This document shows positions 16,926-25,988 of a stretch of 47,788 nt of DNA, one piece after another; position 1 is the first letter of the stretch, and every line of letters starts with the position of its first letter. The translations under genes were made by a program, and so were the position numbers. The notes beneath the pieces are model-generated. The model was given only the letters and a program-made list of their open reading frames with translations. It searched no databases and was not told the origin of the DNA. The DNA comes from Alphaproteobacteria bacterium (lineage in GTDB: Bacteria; Pseudomonadota; Alphaproteobacteria; Rhodobacterales; Rhodobacteraceae), in assembly GCA_030425395.1 (NCBI GenBank), contig JAUIAS010000025.1, forward strand, positions 1 to 47,788. Direction: 5' to 3'.

Positions 16926-17734
16926 ACATGGCAACTGATGAACACGGGCTGGACGTTGTCCGAACATGGCTGAGCGACCGGTGCGGCATGTCATTCCCGG
17001 ATCATAAACGCGATCTTCTACGTCAACGGTTGGCGCGGGTGCTGCGTAGCTTTGCACTGCGTGACATGAATTCTCTCGCGCAGCAGCTCAAATCGGGAAA
17101 CAACCAGGATGTGCAACTGGCCATCATGAGCGCAGCCTCCATCAATCACACGTTTTTCTTTCGTGAAACCGAAGTGATGGAAAAGTTTATCGCTCAGGCG
17201 GAAGGCGCGCTCGCCACCCGCAACGAAATCCGCATCTGGAGCGCGGCGTGTTCGTCTGGTGATGAAGCCTATACGCTGGCCATCATGCTGGCAGAACGGT
17301 TTGGCCCCAGTATCCTCAAGCGTCTCAACATTCTGGGAACCGACATCAGCGGCCCGGTCGTCGAACGCGCCGAACTTGGCGTGTTTCACAGCCGCCAACT
17401 GTCCAGCCTGCCGCCGGCTTTGCGGACCAAGTATTTCACACCCACCGGCATCAGCCAGTTTCGGATTTCCCAGCAAATCCGCTCTTGTTGCACGTTCAGG
17501 CGAATGAATCTCACAGCCACGCCCTATCCGTTCAATAATGAATTCTTCGGCGTGATGTGCCGCAACATCCTGTATTACTTTGATCACAAGGATCAGGTCC
17601 AAACAGTCAACGCGATCTATCAAAAAGTGGAACGCGGCGGATATCTGATGACCTCGGTCACGGAGTCCGTGCGCAATCTGGGCACAAAGTTTACCCCGAT
17701 TGACGCCAGCCTTTATCAAAAGGTGGTGACGTGA
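16922..17734 (+). CDS. cheR: chemoreceptor methyltransferase CheR
   Basis: 270 residues. An N-terminal helical CheR domain (about 10-75) precedes a SAM-dependent methyltransferase domain with IRIWSAACSSGDEAYTLA (binding loop, about 99-116), an acidic residue in LGTDISG and the motif MCRNILYYF. It adds methyl groups to receptor glutamates, giving adaptation together with CheB. It is coupled at both ends: ATGA with cheA and an overlapping stop/start with cheB. Position matches cheR3 of the R. sphaeroides cheOp3 operon. Confidence 0.95.
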   Translation: MNMATDEHGLDVVRTWLSDRCGMSFPDHKRDLLRQRLARVLRSFALRDMNSLAQQLKSGNNQDVQLAIMSAASINHTFFFRETEVMEKFIAQAEGALATRNEIRIWSAACSSGDEAYTLAIMLAERFGPSILKRLNILGTDISGPVVERAELGVFHSRQLSSLPPALRTKYFTPTGISQFRISQQIRSCCTFRRMNLTATPYPFNNEFFGVMCRNILYYFDHKDQVQTVNAIYQKVERGGYLMTSVTESVRNLGTKFTPIDASLYQKVVT

Positions 17735-18870
17735 TGGCCACAACCTTCAGAGCCAAAACACCCGTTCGCGTTCTGATCGTGGACGATTCCAACCTGTTCC
17801 GGGCCTTTCTCAAGCGCGCGATATCGGGCAACAACATCGAAATCGTGGGGTCAGCCGCCAACACCCGCGAGGCGCGCAAAATCCTTGCCTCAGAAGACGT
17901 TGACCTGATCACCCTTGATCTCGAGATGCCGGGCGAAGACGGGCTGAGCTTTCTTCGCGGCTCTCTGGCCAATTGTCCGATCCCCGTGATCGTGTTGTCT
18001 GGCATCACCCAACAGGGTGCCAAAACCGCCATTGAAGCCTTGCAAGCCGGGGCCGCCGAAGTGTTTGCCAAGCCCCGCGGCGCAGTGGCTGCGGATATCG
18101 AAAGCGACGAAATCAGACAATTGCGTCAAACGATCCGATCGCTTGGCGTGGTGCGCATGCGGCGCAGATCGCGCGACGCGGCACCTGCTATGGCCGAACG
18201 CCCATCCAAACCAGTGACCCCGGCCCCCGCCGCGCGCGTATCGCCCGCAGGATGGATTATAGGGATCGGCGCATCCACCGGCGGCGTTCAGGCCATTCAA
18301 GAAGTCCTCAAGGACATGCCGGCCAACTGCCCACCCATCCTTATCGTCCAACATATGCCAGTCGGCTTCACCGCCGCCTTTGCCAAGCGGCTGAATGGAT
18401 TGTGCGACATCGAGGTACGAGAAGCCCAGGATGGCGATCTCGTACAACGTGGCGTCGCCTTGATTGCCCCGGCTGGCGATCACCACATGGTCCTTTCCCC
18501 CCAAGGGGCCGGTCAATTTCGCGTCAGGCTGCAAGCCGGCGACCGGGTTTGCTACTCCCGCCCGGCGGTTGACGTGTTGTTCAATTCTCTGGCCAGATAC
18601 GCCGCCCCACGCGTGGCCGCAGTGGTGCTGACCGGCATGGGAGCAGACGGCGCAGAAGGCTCTGTGGCGATCCGCCATGCAGGTGGCAAGACTTTTGCAC
18701 AAGATGAGGCAACGTCCCAGATTTATGGCATGCCCGCGCGAACATGGGAAACCGGCGGTGCCATCGCCCGCGTCCCACTTGGGTCTGTCACAGAAACCCT
18801 ACTTGCCACCATTGCGCAGGCCATTTCCGAACCCCGTATGACCCATCGCGGCTTCCGCCGGTCATCCTAA
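17734..18870 (+). CDS. cheB: chemoreceptor methylesterase CheB
   Basis: 378 residues: a receiver domain (about 10-125, phospho-acceptor D62 in ITLDLEMPG), a linker rich in Arg, Pro and Ala, and a methylesterase domain with catalytic S181 (GASTGG), H207 (QHMP) and D305 (GMGADG). Phosphorylation by the CheA pair should activate receptor demethylation. ATG 17734 shares one base with the cheR stop; GTG 17731 is an alternative start. Confidence 0.96.
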   Translation: MATTFRAKTPVRVLIVDDSNLFRAFLKRAISGNNIEIVGSAANTREARKILASEDVDLITLDLEMPGEDGLSFLRGSLANCPIPVIVLSGITQQGAKTAIEALQAGAAEVFAKPRGAVAADIESDEIRQLRQTIRSLGVVRMRRRSRDAAPAMAERPSKPVTPAPAARVSPAGWIIGIGASTGGVQAIQEVLKDMPANCPPILIVQHMPVGFTAAFAKRLNGLCDIEVREAQDGDLVQRGVALIAPAGDHHMVLSPQGAGQFRVRLQAGDRVCYSRPAVDVLFNSLARYAAPRVAAVVLTGMGADGAEGSVAIRHAGGKTFAQDEATSQIYGMPARTWETGGAIARVPLGSVTETLLATIAQAISEPRMTHRGFRRSS

Positions 18871-18884
18871 GAAAGGATCACAAC

Positions 18885-19409
18885 ATGAAAGACGCAGCAC
18901 ACGCTGAAGATACCAACGCTCAAGCCCAGGGCGCAGAAGCAATCGCCGCTGATCGCGAGAACCTCGACGATATGTATCTGACCTTTGCCATCGGCGAAGA
19001 GCATTACGGCGTGTCCATCACCATGGTGACGGAAATCGTCGGCCTGCAAAAGATCATGAGCGTCCCCGACGTGCCGCATTACATCAAGGGTGTGATCAAC
19101 CTGCGCGGCAAGGTGATCCCGCTTATGGATGTGCGGCTCAGGTTCGGGATGGAAGAAAAGCCCTACGATGACCGCACGGTGGTGATCGTGCTTCAGGTCA
19201 ACAACGCCCCGATCGGAATGATCGTCGACGGGGTAAGCGAGGTTCTCGACATTCCGCCGAGCCAGATCGATCCCACAAGCGGTTTCGACAGCAAAAGCGA
19301 AAACATCGTAAGCGGTATTGGCCGTATCGGCGAACGGGTCGCGATCTTGCTGGATATTGGCGTTCTGGTGTCCTCCGCCGACATCGCGCTTCCCTCGATG
19401 ACACATTGA
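18885..19409 (+). CDS. cheW: chemotaxis coupling protein CheW
   Basis: 174 residues: a polar N-terminal tail of about 27 residues, then one CheW/SH3-like domain with the family signatures [30 protein letters not shown] and [12 protein letters not shown]. It links the receptor to the short CheA. The ATG at 18885 follows AAAGGA by nine bases. A much longer frame upstream overlaps cheB and does not look like protein. Corresponds in place to cheW4. Confidence 0.95.
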   Translation: MKDAAHAEDTNAQAQGAEAIAADRENLDDMYLTFAIGEEHYGVSITMVTEIVGLQKIMSVPDVPHYIKGVINLRGKVIPLMDVRLRFGMEEKPYDDRTVVIVLQVNNAPIGMIVDGVSEVLDIPPSQIDPTSGFDSKSENIVSGIGRIGERVAILLDIGVLVSSADIALPSMTH

Positions 19410-19524
19410 CCCTGACCCGAACGTAACCGTGGCACGGCGGCGAACAACGCCTGATCCTGCCACGTCACCCCCAACAAAAACCCGCCGGGCAGGATTGCAA
19501 CGGCATTTGAAAAGGATAACGCAA

Positions 19525-21315
19525 ATGGCTACTGCTTCCCCCCAGAAGGCCCCTGAAACATCCCTGGACAAGTGGAGATCTATGAAGCTCTCCCAAGTCA
19601 TGGACCAAATGGCCGGGCCTATTGTCGTCGCGGACGAAGCCCAGACCGTGATCTACGCAAACGCGGCCGCGATTCAGATGTTCGAGAGGATCGAAACGGA
19701 AATTCGTAAACAGATCCCTGACTTCGAAGCGCGTCGCGTCGTCGGCCGCAACATCAGCGTCTTCCACAAGGACCCTTCCATCAAAAGGGATATGGTTGCA
19801 CACCTGAAAGCTCCGCATGAGGCGAATATCGACCTTGGCGGCAGATCCATGGACATCACGGCCACTCCGGTCACCGGCGAAACCGGCGCTTTGGAATACG
19901 TGGTCGTCGAGTGGCGCGATGTAACCGAGCAAAAAGCTGCCGCACGGACCAACCAGGAAACCGAGGAACAGTTTGATCTGCTGATCGAGCAGATGAACTA
20001 CATGGCAGAGCAGCACGAGAAGGGTGATATCGACGTGATGATCGATACCGGTCTCTTCAACCGCGCAGAGCTCACACGTGCTGCCGAGATGTGCAACGGC
20101 ATGGTCCAGGCACATATTGACACAAAGAAAGCCGCGCTTGCCGTGGTCGAACAGTTCGGCGAGGGCAATTTCGATGCGCCTTTCCCTGAACTGCCGGGCA
20201 AAAAGGTCTTTATCAACCATACCATCGAGAAGGTGCGCGGCAATTTCCGCGAGGTGGTGAACGAGATTCGAATGCTGTCGGACTCCATCGTCGCGGGAAA
20301 CCTCAACGTGCAAGCCGACCTGTCCAAGTTCAAGGGCGAATACCGTTCCGTTGTACAGTCTTTCGACGAGGCATTCAGCAGCCTGAACACCGCCTTCACC
20401 AGCATTGCCGAGCAGATTGATCAGGTTGCCGCCAGCGTTGGACAGGTGTCCGACGCAAGTCAAACGCTGTCGGCCAACAGTCAGATCACATCTTCTTCGG
20501 TGGAAGAAGTTTCAGCCTCAATGGCGCAAACCGACCAGCAAGTTCGCGCAAACGCCGAATCCAGCCAACGCGCCTCGCATCTTGTCACCAGCGCAGCGAA
20601 TTATGCACAGGATGGCTCGGGGAAAATCCGCGACATGGTCGATGCCATGCACGGGATCAAGGCTTCGTCGCAGGATATCGCCAAGATCATCAAAGTGATT
20701 GACGAAATTGCGTTCCAGACCAACCTTCTGGCCCTGAACGCCGCGGTTGAAGCAGCGCGTGCCGGCCCGCACGGTCGTGGGTTTGCTGTGGTCGCACAAG
20801 AGGTTCGCAATCTGGCCGGGCGATCCGCCAAGGCCGCGCGGGAAACGTCACAGTTGATTGATGACGCCAACACGCGCGTCGGATCAGGCGTGCGCATTGC
20901 GGACGAAACCCGCGACGCCTTCACTGGTATTTCCGATCAGATCACGCAGGTCCGTGACCTGATCGAAGAAATCGACCGGGCCAGCGCGGAGCAAACCCGC
21001 GGGGTTGCTCAGATTTCCCTGGCCATGTCCGAAATTTCCAAAGCCGCATCTGAAACCAACCAGCAAGCAGACGAACTGGCCGCTGGATCGGCACAGATGA
21101 CAATGGCCACCGAAAAGATGAAGGACGACATCCAGCGTTTCAAGCTTCGCCGAGGCACCGCCAAGACGGATGACAGTGTTCTGGCCCAGCTCTCGCCTGA
21201 AATGCTTATGCAGCTTCAGCAGATGATCAACGCCAAGCCTGCAAACGGACATCTCAACGGCACGCCGGGCACGAATACGCTTGATGTGGACGCGCGCGGC
21301 TACGGCCCCTTTTAA
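19525..21315 (+). CDS. soluble PAS/poly-HAMP chemoreceptor (TlpT-like position)
   Basis: 596 residues and no transmembrane segment, so cytoplasmic. A PAS-like domain (about 20-135, including [13 protein letters not shown] at its end) is followed by about three HAMP-like modules in a row (about 150-285) and an MCP signalling coiled coil with the tip around [20 protein letters not shown] (about 390-410). The usual Glu after ARAG at the tip is Pro here. There is no C-terminal CheR-tether pentapeptide (it ends YGPF). The start at ATG 19525 has AAGGA upstream. The PAS domain may bind a cofactor or small metabolite. In cheOp3 this slot holds tlpT. Confidence 0.93.
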   Translation: MATASPQKAPETSLDKWRSMKLSQVMDQMAGPIVVADEAQTVIYANAAAIQMFERIETEIRKQIPDFEARRVVGRNISVFHKDPSIKRDMVAHLKAPHEANIDLGGRSMDITATPVTGETGALEYVVVEWRDVTEQKAAARTNQETEEQFDLLIEQMNYMAEQHEKGDIDVMIDTGLFNRAELTRAAEMCNGMVQAHIDTKKAALAVVEQFGEGNFDAPFPELPGKKVFINHTIEKVRGNFREVVNEIRMLSDSIVAGNLNVQADLSKFKGEYRSVVQSFDEAFSSLNTAFTSIAEQIDQVAASVGQVSDASQTLSANSQITSSSVEEVSASMAQTDQQVRANAESSQRASHLVTSAANYAQDGSGKIRDMVDAMHGIKASSQDIAKIIKVIDEIAFQTNLLALNAAVEAARAGPHGRGFAVVAQEVRNLAGRSAKAARETSQLIDDANTRVGSGVRIADETRDAFTGISDQITQVRDLIEEIDRASAEQTRGVAQISLAMSEISKAASETNQQADELAAGSAQMTMATEKMKDDIQRFKLRRGTAKTDDSVLAQLSPEMLMQLQQMINAKPANGHLNGTPGTNTLDVDARGYGPF

Positions 21316-21327
21316 CAAATTTCGAAA

Positions 21328-21355
21328 CAGGTCGCCGGATCAGACCAGCGACCTG
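21328..21355 (+). terminator. hairpin between receptor and cheY
   Basis: CAGGTCGC (21328-21335) pairs with GCGACCTG (21348-21355) around a 12-base loop, 13 bases after the receptor stop. There is no T-run, so it may be a partial attenuator or an mRNA stability element that lets receptor and cheY levels differ. Confidence 0.45.
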
Positions 21356-21384
21356 CTTCATCCCTACCACTCTGGAGAAACAAG

Positions 21385-21789
21385 ATGCCCTACAAGGTAA
21401 TGGTAGTAGACGACGCAGCGATGATGCGCCTCTATATTTCGAGTTTCCTGCGATCCCTGCCGGATTTCGACATGGCTGTGCAGGCCAACAACGGCAAGGA
21501 AGCGCTGGAAAAACTGGCCGATCACCCTGATCTCGATCTGATCCTGCTCGATATCGAGATGCCGGTGATGGACGGGCTGGAATTCCTGCGTCACGCCAAA
21601 CTCAAGACCCGCGCCAAGATCTGCATGTTGTCATCGGTCACGGTGTCAGGATCGCCGATTGCGGCAAAGGCGCGCGAACTGGGCGCTGACGGCGTGGTGT
21701 CCAAGCCTTCTGGAACCGTTTCGCACGATCTCGAAGAAAAGACCGGTGACGAACTCACCCGTGTCATGCGCGCGCTGGTCTCTGCCTGA
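21385..21789 (+). CDS. cheY: CheY-type response regulator with CheB-like C-terminus (CheY6-like)
   Basis: 134-residue single receiver domain: acidic pair D9/D10, phospho-acceptor D56 (LILLDIEMP), S83/S84 and K107 (SKPSG). The last 25 residues (TVSHDLEEKTGDELTRVM) resemble the start of a CheB linker more than the end of a standard CheY, suggesting origin from a CheB receiver. As the only stand-alone receiver in the operon it is the likely signal to the FliM/FliN switch. Position matches cheY6 of R. sphaeroides cheOp3. Confidence 0.92.
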   Translation: MPYKVMVVDDAAMMRLYISSFLRSLPDFDMAVQANNGKEALEKLADHPDLDLILLDIEMPVMDGLEFLRHAKLKTRAKICMLSSVTVSGSPIAAKARELGADGVVSKPSGTVSHDLEEKTGDELTRVMRALVSA

Positions 21790-21827
21790 CCCTCGCAAAT
21801 GTGACCCCAAGACATAAGGGTGCTCGA

Positions 21828-24800
21828 ATGAGTGATGAAATGGACGAAATCTGGGCTCTTTACGCGGATGACGGGGCGCAGGCCCTTGATGCCGCAGAGG
21901 AAGCTCTTGACGCGCTGAATGACGATCCAGACAGTGCAGCAGACAATATTGCCCGGCTTTTTCGCGCCATTCACACGTTCAAAGGCAACGCTCGTGTCCT
22001 TGGTTTGCAGAATGTCGAAACCCTTGCCCACATCGGCGAAGACCTGATCGGTCTGGTGCGCGATGAGGGCGTGTCCCTGACGCAAGAGCTGTTGGATACG
22101 CTTGTTCTCACCAATGACACCCTTCGTGGCATGTTGGAAGAAACGGCCGATACCCATCAGGATGTGGCCCCGGAACCATCCGCTGAGCTGCTGGATCAAT
22201 TGCGCGATCTGCATGCGCGACTGTCCGGCGGATCGGAAACAGTGGATACCGACGCCGAAGATAGCGCAGATCCGCAAGAGAAACCGGAACCAGAGACAGC
22301 GACCACGCCAGACCCTGCACCAGTTGCAACACCCGCTGTTTTGCCAGCCGGTGGGCTGAGCATGGACCTGGGGAACCTGTTTGACGAACTCGGCGACAGT
22401 GGCGGTTTCGGTGACAATGGCGACGACATTTTTGACGACGCATTCGAGGAAGCTGATGCGGAAGAAGGCGAAGCGGTCGCCGAAGTCGACACGCTTGCCG
22501 AGGTCATAGAAGAACCTGCGCCGCTGCCATCGCTTTCCGAAGATTCCGGCTATCGCGAAGTGTTCTCGGGGATGCTCGAAGAAACACTTGCGGCTCTGGA
22601 CAAGGCTGAACCGGATTATCCCGATGCCGACGCTGTCAAATCCGCCTGCGTGTCCGTAGATGGGCTGCGGTTTGCCGCGGACCGACTGAACCTGTCGGGT
22701 TGGGTTGCAGTTCTGGACGCGTTCATGGCGACACCGGACACAATCGACGCGTTGCAAAAGATCGTCCATGATCTCGAAACCTTGCGCCACCAGCAACTCG
22801 ATGGTCCCCCCCCTCAAAATACCCCGGAAGACGTCACATCGTCGGATCAGGCATCCGGCGATACAGACACGCACGACACCACCGGCGATTTCAGCCCGGA
22901 CGACGGGTATCGCCAGATTTTCCTCGATATGGTCGATACGGCCCGGCAAAGCATCGACACCATTACCGGGACATGGGACGAAACCAGCGCCCGCGCATTG
23001 CGCAAAGAAGCCGACAACCTGCTTTTTGCCGCTGACCGCATGGGCCTGACCAACTGGGCAGAAACTCTCGGAGCGTTCCTGAATCTCGGCGCGATCAGCC
23101 CGGATGACGCGATCAGACTGAATGCCGATCTTGGCCGGTTGCGCCATGACTTGTCCGCGCAGGCCACCCCACAGGATGAAGAGCCTCAGCCCACAACGGC
23201 GGACAACAGCTTCTTTTCCCGGATCGAGCCGCTCTATTCACAAATCGCAGAGATCGGTCAGCTTTTTGCCGTAGGAAATCCACCGTCGCCTGAAGATCGG
23301 GCAGAACTGGGTGACAAACTGGCAACCATCGCCGAAGCGTTCGGATACGTTCGGCTTGAGGATTCCGCCCGCGCCCTTGGACTGGCCACAAACAACGATG
23401 CGTATCGGCAGGCAGAACTGGATTTCTACGAACAGCTTGTCCACGTCGAAATGACGGCGGGCTACGAGTCCGACATTTCTGACGCCATCCCACCAAGCAA
23501 GCTGTTGGCTGTCTGGTCGGCTGACCAGATATTCGAAACGATAGGCGAATTGCGCAAGGGCCTGGATCCGAGCAATCAGGATTCCGATGGCGGCTGGTTC
23601 CCGATGTTCGAAACGCTCATGCGGCGCGTGCATTATGCATGTGTCCATTTCGATGTGGAAACCGCGTCCCAATTGACGATGGCGCTTCTGGACCTGTTTG
23701 CCCGCGTCCGGGCCGACAATGAAAAGCCCGATATCATCTTGCTTCAGATGGCCCGTGGCTATGCTGACACGATGGAGCTTGTCTTTGATGCGCTGGAACA
23801 GGGTGAAACGCCTGACATTTCGCGCATTGAAACGATGTTTGCCGAAGCCGCCGACATCTGTTTCGTCGCAACCGGAGTGGTCACAGCCCGATCAGTCGAA
23901 CAACGCTTGCAGCTACCGACCGAATTCCACCGCGTGCTTTCACCGGAAAGCGTCAAGGCGGCACATGACGGGCTTGGAGAAAATCAGAACTTCTTCATCA
24001 TCCGCGCCGACCTGAACGACGATGACAAGATGGCCGAGGGGTTCCTTGAATTCATCACCTCCGGTGGGCTCAAGATGATCACCAACGTGACCGTCTTTCT
24101 GGATGATGGAACGCTGTTTGATTTCCTCGTGTCCGGCCACATCGAGGAAGAGGCGGTTGTCGAACGCCTTGCGATGATCGACCCGAGCGGCGACAGGCTC
24201 TCCATGATAACGGCGCTTGAACCGCTTGCCGACGATGACGATGCAGCCGCCCAAGGCACCAGCGACGATAGCGTCAATGATCTGGCCGTAGCCACGCCGC
24301 CCGAAGACAGCACCAGCCTTGCAATGCTCGAAGCTGTGGGCGCCATCTCAGCCAGTCAGGCCATGGTGGAACACGAACTGAGCAAGCTTGCATCAGAAGA
24401 TCTGATGGCGGACATCAATAACAATCTTCGGGCTGCCGGAATTTCCAACCTCGATCCGCGGGTGCGCAATGTTCTGCGCGACAGCATCGACCGACACACT
24501 GCGCGCCTGATGGCGGTGCATGAAATTGAATCGCAGCTTGGTGCCCAGCTATCTGCGCTGCAACAGGAAAGCGTCGAAAAACGCTCCCGTCCGGCCAGCG
24601 CATTGTTGCGTCCCCTGCGGGCCTATGTGGCTGCCCAATCGCAAAAATCAGGCACTCCGGCCAAGCTCAGCTATGTGGGCGGGGATTTGACACTGGATCA
24701 GTTGCTGATCGAGGACCTGCGCACGATGCTCAAGGCGATGGTGCGCAACCGGCTGTCTGCCTCCAAAGCACCAACCGAATTCCATGTCTCGGTCGAAATC

Positions 24801-25364
24801 GAAGCCGACCACGTACGCGTCGTGTTCTCTGACAACGGTGCCTCGATTGCGGATGTAAGCGATCTGGCCGAGGTTCAGGAAATGGCACGCGCCTGCAAAG
24901 GCGATCTGCGCCACGCAAACCTGCCGGGCTCTTCAGGCGTGCGGCTCTTGTTGAAGGTCCCACAACACATGATCGTGCTTGATGGCATGGTCGTTCGCGT
25001 CGGCGACATTTGCTATGTGCTCCCAGTGGATGCGATCCAGCGCATCCTGCAAACCGACCGCGTCGTGCCCATCTCTGCCGCAAGAGATCAACGCATGTTG
25101 AACATGGACGAGGACGGGATGGTCCCGATCCGCGTGTTGCAGGATCACCCGTCAAACGCGGGCAGCAAACTTTTTGTTGTTGTCAGCAGCAATGACACCC
25201 GCCTTGCCATCCCTGTTGATGAACTGGTCGGCCAACAATTGGTCCTGCTGCGCCCGCTGGAAGGGATGCTGTCCACCGTTCGGAACATGAGCGGCGTGGC
25301 CATCCTGTCGGGGGGCGAAGTCGGCATGGTCGTCGCGGTCAGCCAGATGGCCAACGCGGCCTGA
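21828..25364 (+). CDS. cheA: long CheA-like phosphoprotein: P1, degenerate HPt repeats, decayed P4, P5 (CheA3-like)
   Basis: 1178 residues. The N-terminal HPt/P1 domain has phospho-acceptor H49 in IHTFKGNARV. A long acidic middle follows, with two HPt-like repeats starting at GYREVF (about 241) and GYRQIF (about 360), in which Asp (278, 396) stands where the His would be. Near the C-terminus a vestigial kinase region (about 928-1045) keeps VRN (972-974) and DNG (1002-1004) but lacks the H of the N-box and the G2 loop. A CheW-like P5 ends the protein (about 1048-1178). R. sphaeroides CheA3 similarly has P1 and P5 without a working kinase and is phosphorylated by CheA4. ATG 21828 has AAGGG upstream; GTG 21801 is possible. 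Confidence 0.92.
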   Translation: MSDEMDEIWALYADDGAQALDAAEEALDALNDDPDSAADNIARLFRAIHTFKGNARVLGLQNVETLAHIGEDLIGLVRDEGVSLTQELLDTLVLTNDTLRGMLEETADTHQDVAPEPSAELLDQLRDLHARLSGGSETVDTDAEDSADPQEKPEPETATTPDPAPVATPAVLPAGGLSMDLGNLFDELGDSGGFGDNGDDIFDDAFEEADAEEGEAVAEVDTLAEVIEEPAPLPSLSEDSGYREVFSGMLEETLAALDKAEPDYPDADAVKSACVSVDGLRFAADRLNLSGWVAVLDAFMATPDTIDALQKIVHDLETLRHQQLDGPPPQNTPEDVTSSDQASGDTDTHDTTGDFSPDDGYRQIFLDMVDTARQSIDTITGTWDETSARALRKEADNLLFAADRMGLTNWAETLGAFLNLGAISPDDAIRLNADLGRLRHDLSAQATPQDEEPQPTTADNSFFSRIEPLYSQIAEIGQLFAVGNPPSPEDRAELGDKLATIAEAFGYVRLEDSARALGLATNNDAYRQAELDFYEQLVHVEMTAGYESDISDAIPPSKLLAVWSADQIFETIGELRKGLDPSNQDSDGGWFPMFETLMRRVHYACVHFDVETASQLTMALLDLFARVRADNEKPDIILLQMARGYADTMELVFDALEQGETPDISRIETMFAEAADICFVATGVVTARSVEQRLQLPTEFHRVLSPESVKAAHDGLGENQNFFIIRADLNDDDKMAEGFLEFITSGGLKMITNVTVFLDDGTLFDFLVSGHIEEEAVVERLAMIDPSGDRLSMITALEPLADDDDAAAQGTSDDSVNDLAVATPPEDSTSLAMLEAVGAISASQAMVEHELSKLASEDLMADINNNLRAAGISNLDPRVRNVLRDSIDRHTARLMAVHEIESQLGAQLSALQQESVEKRSRPASALLRPLRAYVAAQSQKSGTPAKLSYVGGDLTLDQLLIEDLRTMLKAMVRNRLSASKAPTEFHVSVEIEADHVRVVFSDNGASIADVSDLAEVQEMARACKGDLRHANLPGSSGVRLLLKVPQHMIVLDGMVVRVGDICYVLPVDAIQRILQTDRVVPISAARDQRMLNMDEDGMVPIRVLQDHPSNAGSKLFVVVSSNDTRLAIPVDELVGQQLVLLRPLEGMLSTVRNMSGVAILSGGEVGMVVAVSQMANAA

Positions 25365-25390
25365 CAGGAACACGACAAGGAACCACGAAG

Positions 25391-25423
25391 GGGGCAGCCG
25401 CTTGAAAATCGGTTGCCCCGTTT
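25391..25423 (+). terminator. terminator-like hairpin after the chemotaxis operon
   Basis: A 10-bp stem with one G-T pair (25391-25400 with 25410-25419), a nine-base loop and a short T-run (25421-25423) lie 26 bases past the stop of the long cheA. It probably ends the che transcript. Confidence 0.65.
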
Positions 25424-25514
25424 GCATTCACCGTCGCGTCATCGGCAAATCGACAGTGTCCAAGGGCGAAACCAACGAGAACCCATGCTAGCGCGCAAGA
25501 TAGACCTGCACCGC

Positions 25515-25541
25515 TAACAATCTGAGAACACGTGCCGTTTC
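25515..25541 (+). promoter_or_regulatory. possible sigma-28 (FliA) promoter for fliS
   Basis: TAAC, a 15-base spacer and GCCGTTTC resemble the flagellar sigma-28 pattern TAAA-N15-GCCGATAA, with the GCCG core and spacing exact and mismatches in both half-sites. The predicted start is near 25549, 29 bases before fliS. Late-class control would suit a flagellin chaperone. Confidence 0.45.
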
Positions 25542-25577
25542 TCTAAATAACAAGACAGACAGAGACAGGACCGCAAA

Positions 25578-25988
25578 ATGACTTTCGCGCTCGCACTCAA
25601 TCGTTATCGCGCCACCGAAGCAATCGCTCTTGAGCGCACGGAACAGCCTTATGAGGTCGTGCTCGTCACGCTCAAGGAACTGGGGCGCGCGCTCGAAGTT
25701 CTGGCCGTGTCCCAGGAAAGTGGCCGCCCCTATCAGGCCGAGCACCTGAACCGCGCCCTCACCGCAATCTATATCCTGCAGACCAGCCTCGATTTTGAAG
25801 AAGGCGGTGATCTCGCGCTCGATTTGTTCCAGCTTTATGAATTCTCGCGGTTCCACGTGATCAAGGCGTGGAAAAACGAAGACGACGCCCGCCTGCGCGA
25901 TGCATCTGATGCCATGGCCCAGATTCTCGCCGGTTGGCGCGAAATCCGTCAGGAAGTGCCGCAGTCCGCCGCACGCATGGCAGGATGA
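25578..25988 (+). CDS. fliS: flagellin export chaperone FliS
   Basis: 136 residues, all-helical, with the FliS pattern: an N-terminal ALNRYRATEA segment, EVVLVTLKELGRALEVLA, a run of helix leading to LQTSLDFEEGG and LALDLFQLYEF. FliS binds the flagellin C-terminus in the cytoplasm and stops early polymerisation. The flagellin gene is not in this window. It overlaps the next gene by ATGA. Confidence 0.88.
   Translation: MTFALALNRYRATEAIALERTEQPYEVVLVTLKELGRALEVLAVSQESGRPYQAEHLNRALTAIYILQTSLDFEEGGDLALDLFQLYEFSRFHVIKAWKNEDDARLRDASDAMAQILAGWREIRQEVPQSAARMAG

Noticed and set aside
19432-19446. TGGCACGG before the receptor gene as a sigma-54 promoter
   Set aside because: No GC at the required -12 position.
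21591-23147. Long open frame opposite the long cheA gene (518 codons)
   Set aside because: It lies wholly antisense to a well-supported gene, has no ribosome site or family likeness, and is explained by GC-rich codon bias leaving few stops.
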